From Candidatus Cloacimonadota bacterium (GTDB lineage Bacteria; Cloacimonadota; Cloacimonadia; Cloacimonadales; TCS61), in the NCBI GenBank assembly GCA_011372345.1, contig DRTC01000203.1, positions 1 through 7,190 of the forward strand: a DNA stretch of 7,190 nt, given 5' to 3'. The notes beneath the pieces were generated by a model. That model made no database searches, had not been told where the DNA came from, and saw only the letters and a program-made list of their open reading frames with translations. Shown one piece after another: positions 6,330 through 7,190 of the stretch (position 1 is the first letter of the stretch; the number at the start of each line of letters is the position of its first letter). Made by a program: the position numbers and the translations under genes.

Positions 6330-6346
6330 GCATTAATCCGGCAGTT
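6330..6346 (+). repeat. Direct repeat copy 1 (pair with 6532-6548)
   Basis: GCATTAATCCGGCAGTT matches 15 of 17 bases of the copy at 6532-6548, both differences being C/T changes. The two copies bracket about 185 bases containing three hairpins and a palindrome. A third, shorter match (ATCCGGCAG) with poor flanks lies near 6390. Confidence 0.4.
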
Positions 6347-6357
6347 TATATCGTAAT

Positions 6358-6375
6358 ACAAGATACCGATCTTGT
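6358..6375. repeat. Hairpin, 7-bp stem with 4-base loop
   Basis: ACAAGAT (6358-6364) pairs with ATCTTGT (6369-6375) around ACCG. A perfect ten-base palindrome, GGCAGCTGCC, follows at 6394-6403. No T run follows, and no transcript is known to cross it. Confidence 0.35.
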
Positions 6376-6423
6376 TAGAATTGTAACTTATCCGGCAGCT
6401 GCCTGATTGAGAAAAGTAGCTCG

Positions 6424-6463
6424 ATTATGCAAATTTAGAATTTGGTTTTACATTTTGCATAAT
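6424..6463. repeat. 10-bp inverted repeat with a competing inner hairpin
   Basis: ATTATGCAAA (6424-6433) pairs perfectly with TTTGCATAAT (6454-6463), and the stem extends by a G-U and a C-G pair on the outside (6422-6465). An alternative stem, CAAATT (6430-6435) with AATTTG (6439-6444), uses part of the left arm, so the two folds exclude each other. Whether this DNA is transcribed is unknown. Confidence 0.4.
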
Positions 6464-6508
6464 TGTATCATCCAAAGAAAAACACAATCAAGAATGATCG
6501 TGATACAT

Positions 6509-6527
6509 ATCAACTTTGTAAGTTGAT
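6509..6527. repeat. Hairpin, 8-bp perfect stem
   Basis: ATCAACTT (6509-6516) pairs with AAGTTGAT (6520-6527) around the loop TGT. It lies five bases before the second copy of the direct repeat. Confidence 0.35.
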
Positions 6528-6531
6528 TTAC

Positions 6532-6548
6532 GCATTAATTCGGTAGTT
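6532..6548 (+). repeat. Direct repeat copy 2 (pair with 6330-6346)
   Basis: GCATTAATTCGGTAGTT is the second copy of the 17-base repeat. It overlaps a small hairpin, CGGTA (6541-6545) with TACCG (6548-6552), which the first copy cannot form. Confidence 0.4.
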
Positions 6549-7006
6549 ACCGGATACTCCCCAAAAAACTTTCAAGATTTCTGAAACTCTGAAGATTTTT
6601 TCCATTTCTTCGTTTCTCCTTTCACCCTTTTTCCATTATCCATTTTTCATTTCTGGTCGGAATCTCCCCATTTCATCTCTTTGAACCTGTTGATTAATTG
6701 TTTTAAGAATAACATATTTTACCTTGCCCGATTCCATTGAACTTTATTTTTTGCATTTGCTCAATTGCTTCATTTAGTTCATGTATATCTTTTTAAAGAA
6801 ATTAAAATCGAGATAATTTTTTTCTGCAAAGGGAAAATGAATATGAGTTTTAATAACTTATTATACAAAAAGATATTAGTATGATATATTTGAAAAGTAA
6901 CAATAATATTGCTATAACAGAAAGCAAATTAAGCAATTAAAAATATTGACACGAAAAACCTGAAAATTTTTTTCTACCTGATAAATTATTAAAAAGGAAA
7001 GGATAT

Positions 7007-7179
7007 ATGGCTAAATCATTATCGAATTCAAAACTGCAGATCCGATTACACAAGTTCACAAAGCCCAACCATTGAATTGTCTTGATTCTACAAATTTCAA
7101 ACTTGGAATTCCGGTAAATTTTCCATCTAATAAAGTGGAAGGGGAAAGAATCCCAAATCAAATTAATGAAAGAGTTTAA
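7007..7179 (+). pseudogene. Small frameshifted gene of unknown function
   Basis: A good ribosome site (AAAGGA at 6993-6998, eight bases before the ATG at 7007) opens a frame that ends after 22 codons at 7073-7075. Another frame is open from 7015 to a TAA at 7177-7179, has no start of its own, and reads like a real protein (for example KTADPITQVHKAQPLNCLD, then KLGIPVNFPSNK). Adding one A to the AAA run at 7013-7015 joins the two into a 57-residue protein beginning MAKIIIEFKTADPITQ. I therefore infer a one-base loss, or a sequencing error. No family was recognised. A further short frame, ATG at 7166 running off the window end, may be a second break of the same gene or the start of the next one. 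A programmed frameshift is less likely, as no slippery heptamer or following stem was seen. Confidence 0.4.
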
Positions 7180-7190
7180 AGATGATAAAC

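Larger units (their letters stand above)
6163..7006. other. Non-coding AT-rich region with palindromes and a pyrimidine-rich tract
   Basis: About 840 bases with no open frame that looks like a gene on either strand; the longest protein-like runs (6169-6282 and 6703-6792, both minus) lack starts and are 37 and 29 codons. The region holds several palindromes between 6303 and 6552 (listed separately), a tract from about 6593 to 6690 that is strongly pyrimidine-rich on this strand (43 of 50 bases from 6601 to 6650), and very AT-rich DNA from about 6770 onward. No tRNA-like fold or rRNA segment was recognised. Confidence 0.6.

Noticed and set aside
6703..6792. 29-codon minus-strand run (KDIHELNEAIEQMQK..) ending in TAA
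   Set aside because: It looks like the tail of a protein, but a stop lies directly before it and nothing upstream continues it in any frame; too short to support.
6880..6885. TATGAT as a -10 box
   Set aside because: No -35-like sequence at the right distance, and the DNA is so AT-rich that such matches are expected by chance.
6946..6951. TTGACA as a -35 box for the frame at 7007
   Set aside because: No acceptable -10 sequence lies 16-18 bases downstream; the bases there are a T run.
6163..7006. CRISPR array or tRNA in the long intergenic region
   Set aside because: The only direct repeat is a two-copy 17-mer with 185 bases between copies, and no cloverleaf with a CCA-type acceptor or T-loop was found.

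Overview
This AT-rich window carries one compact six-gene operon on the + strand (102-6014), followed by about 1.2 kb of mostly non-coding, repeat-bearing DNA that ends in what looks like a frameshifted small gene. The proteins are full of iron-sulfur clusters, show no hydrophobic membrane segments, and match the redox enzymes of strict anaerobes. The AT-rich codon use, strong AGGAG-type ribosome sites and the dispersed C/G-rich hairpin element would fit a fermentative or syntrophic Gram-negative bacterium. A Cloacimonadota-like organism is my guess, at low confidence, since no marker gene is present.

Layout. 1-101 is a leader with two small hairpins. Then follow: an SdhB/FrdB/TfrB-like iron-sulfur subunit (102-794); a fumarate reductase/succinate dehydrogenase-type flavoprotein (804-2498); a GlcD/D-lactate dehydrogenase-type FAD protein (2525-3955); a poly-ferredoxin whose N-terminal half is GlcF/HdrD-like and whose C-terminal half resembles the two ferredoxin clusters at the end of HdrA (3985-4569); an MvhD/FrhD-type [2Fe-2S] protein overlapping it (4538-4936); and an HdrD/GlcF-like protein with two ferredoxin clusters and two complete CCG domains (4947-6014). 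Gaps are 9, 26, 29, -32 and 10 bases, so one transcript is likely.

How they may work together (inference). Two FAD active sites, one for a 2-hydroxyacid-type substrate and one for fumarate/succinate, are linked to a chain that could hold about twelve iron-sulfur clusters. That chain includes two HdrB/HdrD-type CCG sites and an MvhD docking subunit, which in methanogens hands electrons between Hdr and a hydrogenase or formate dehydrogenase. There is no membrane anchor, no HdrA flavin domain and no EtfAB. The parts recall methanogen thiol:fumarate reductase (TfrAB), in which SdhB-like and HdrB-like parts are fused, but here they are split and joined by a GlcD module and an MvhD module. I read it as a soluble electron-transfer complex of unknown substrate pairing.

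Downstream (6015-7190). A roughly 140-bp imperfect inverted-repeat element (6021-6162) sits just after the last gene. It is followed by a palindrome-rich intergenic stretch (6303-6552), a pyrimidine-rich tract (about 6593-6690), and a ribosome site and ATG at 7007 that lead into a reading frame apparently broken by a single-base loss.
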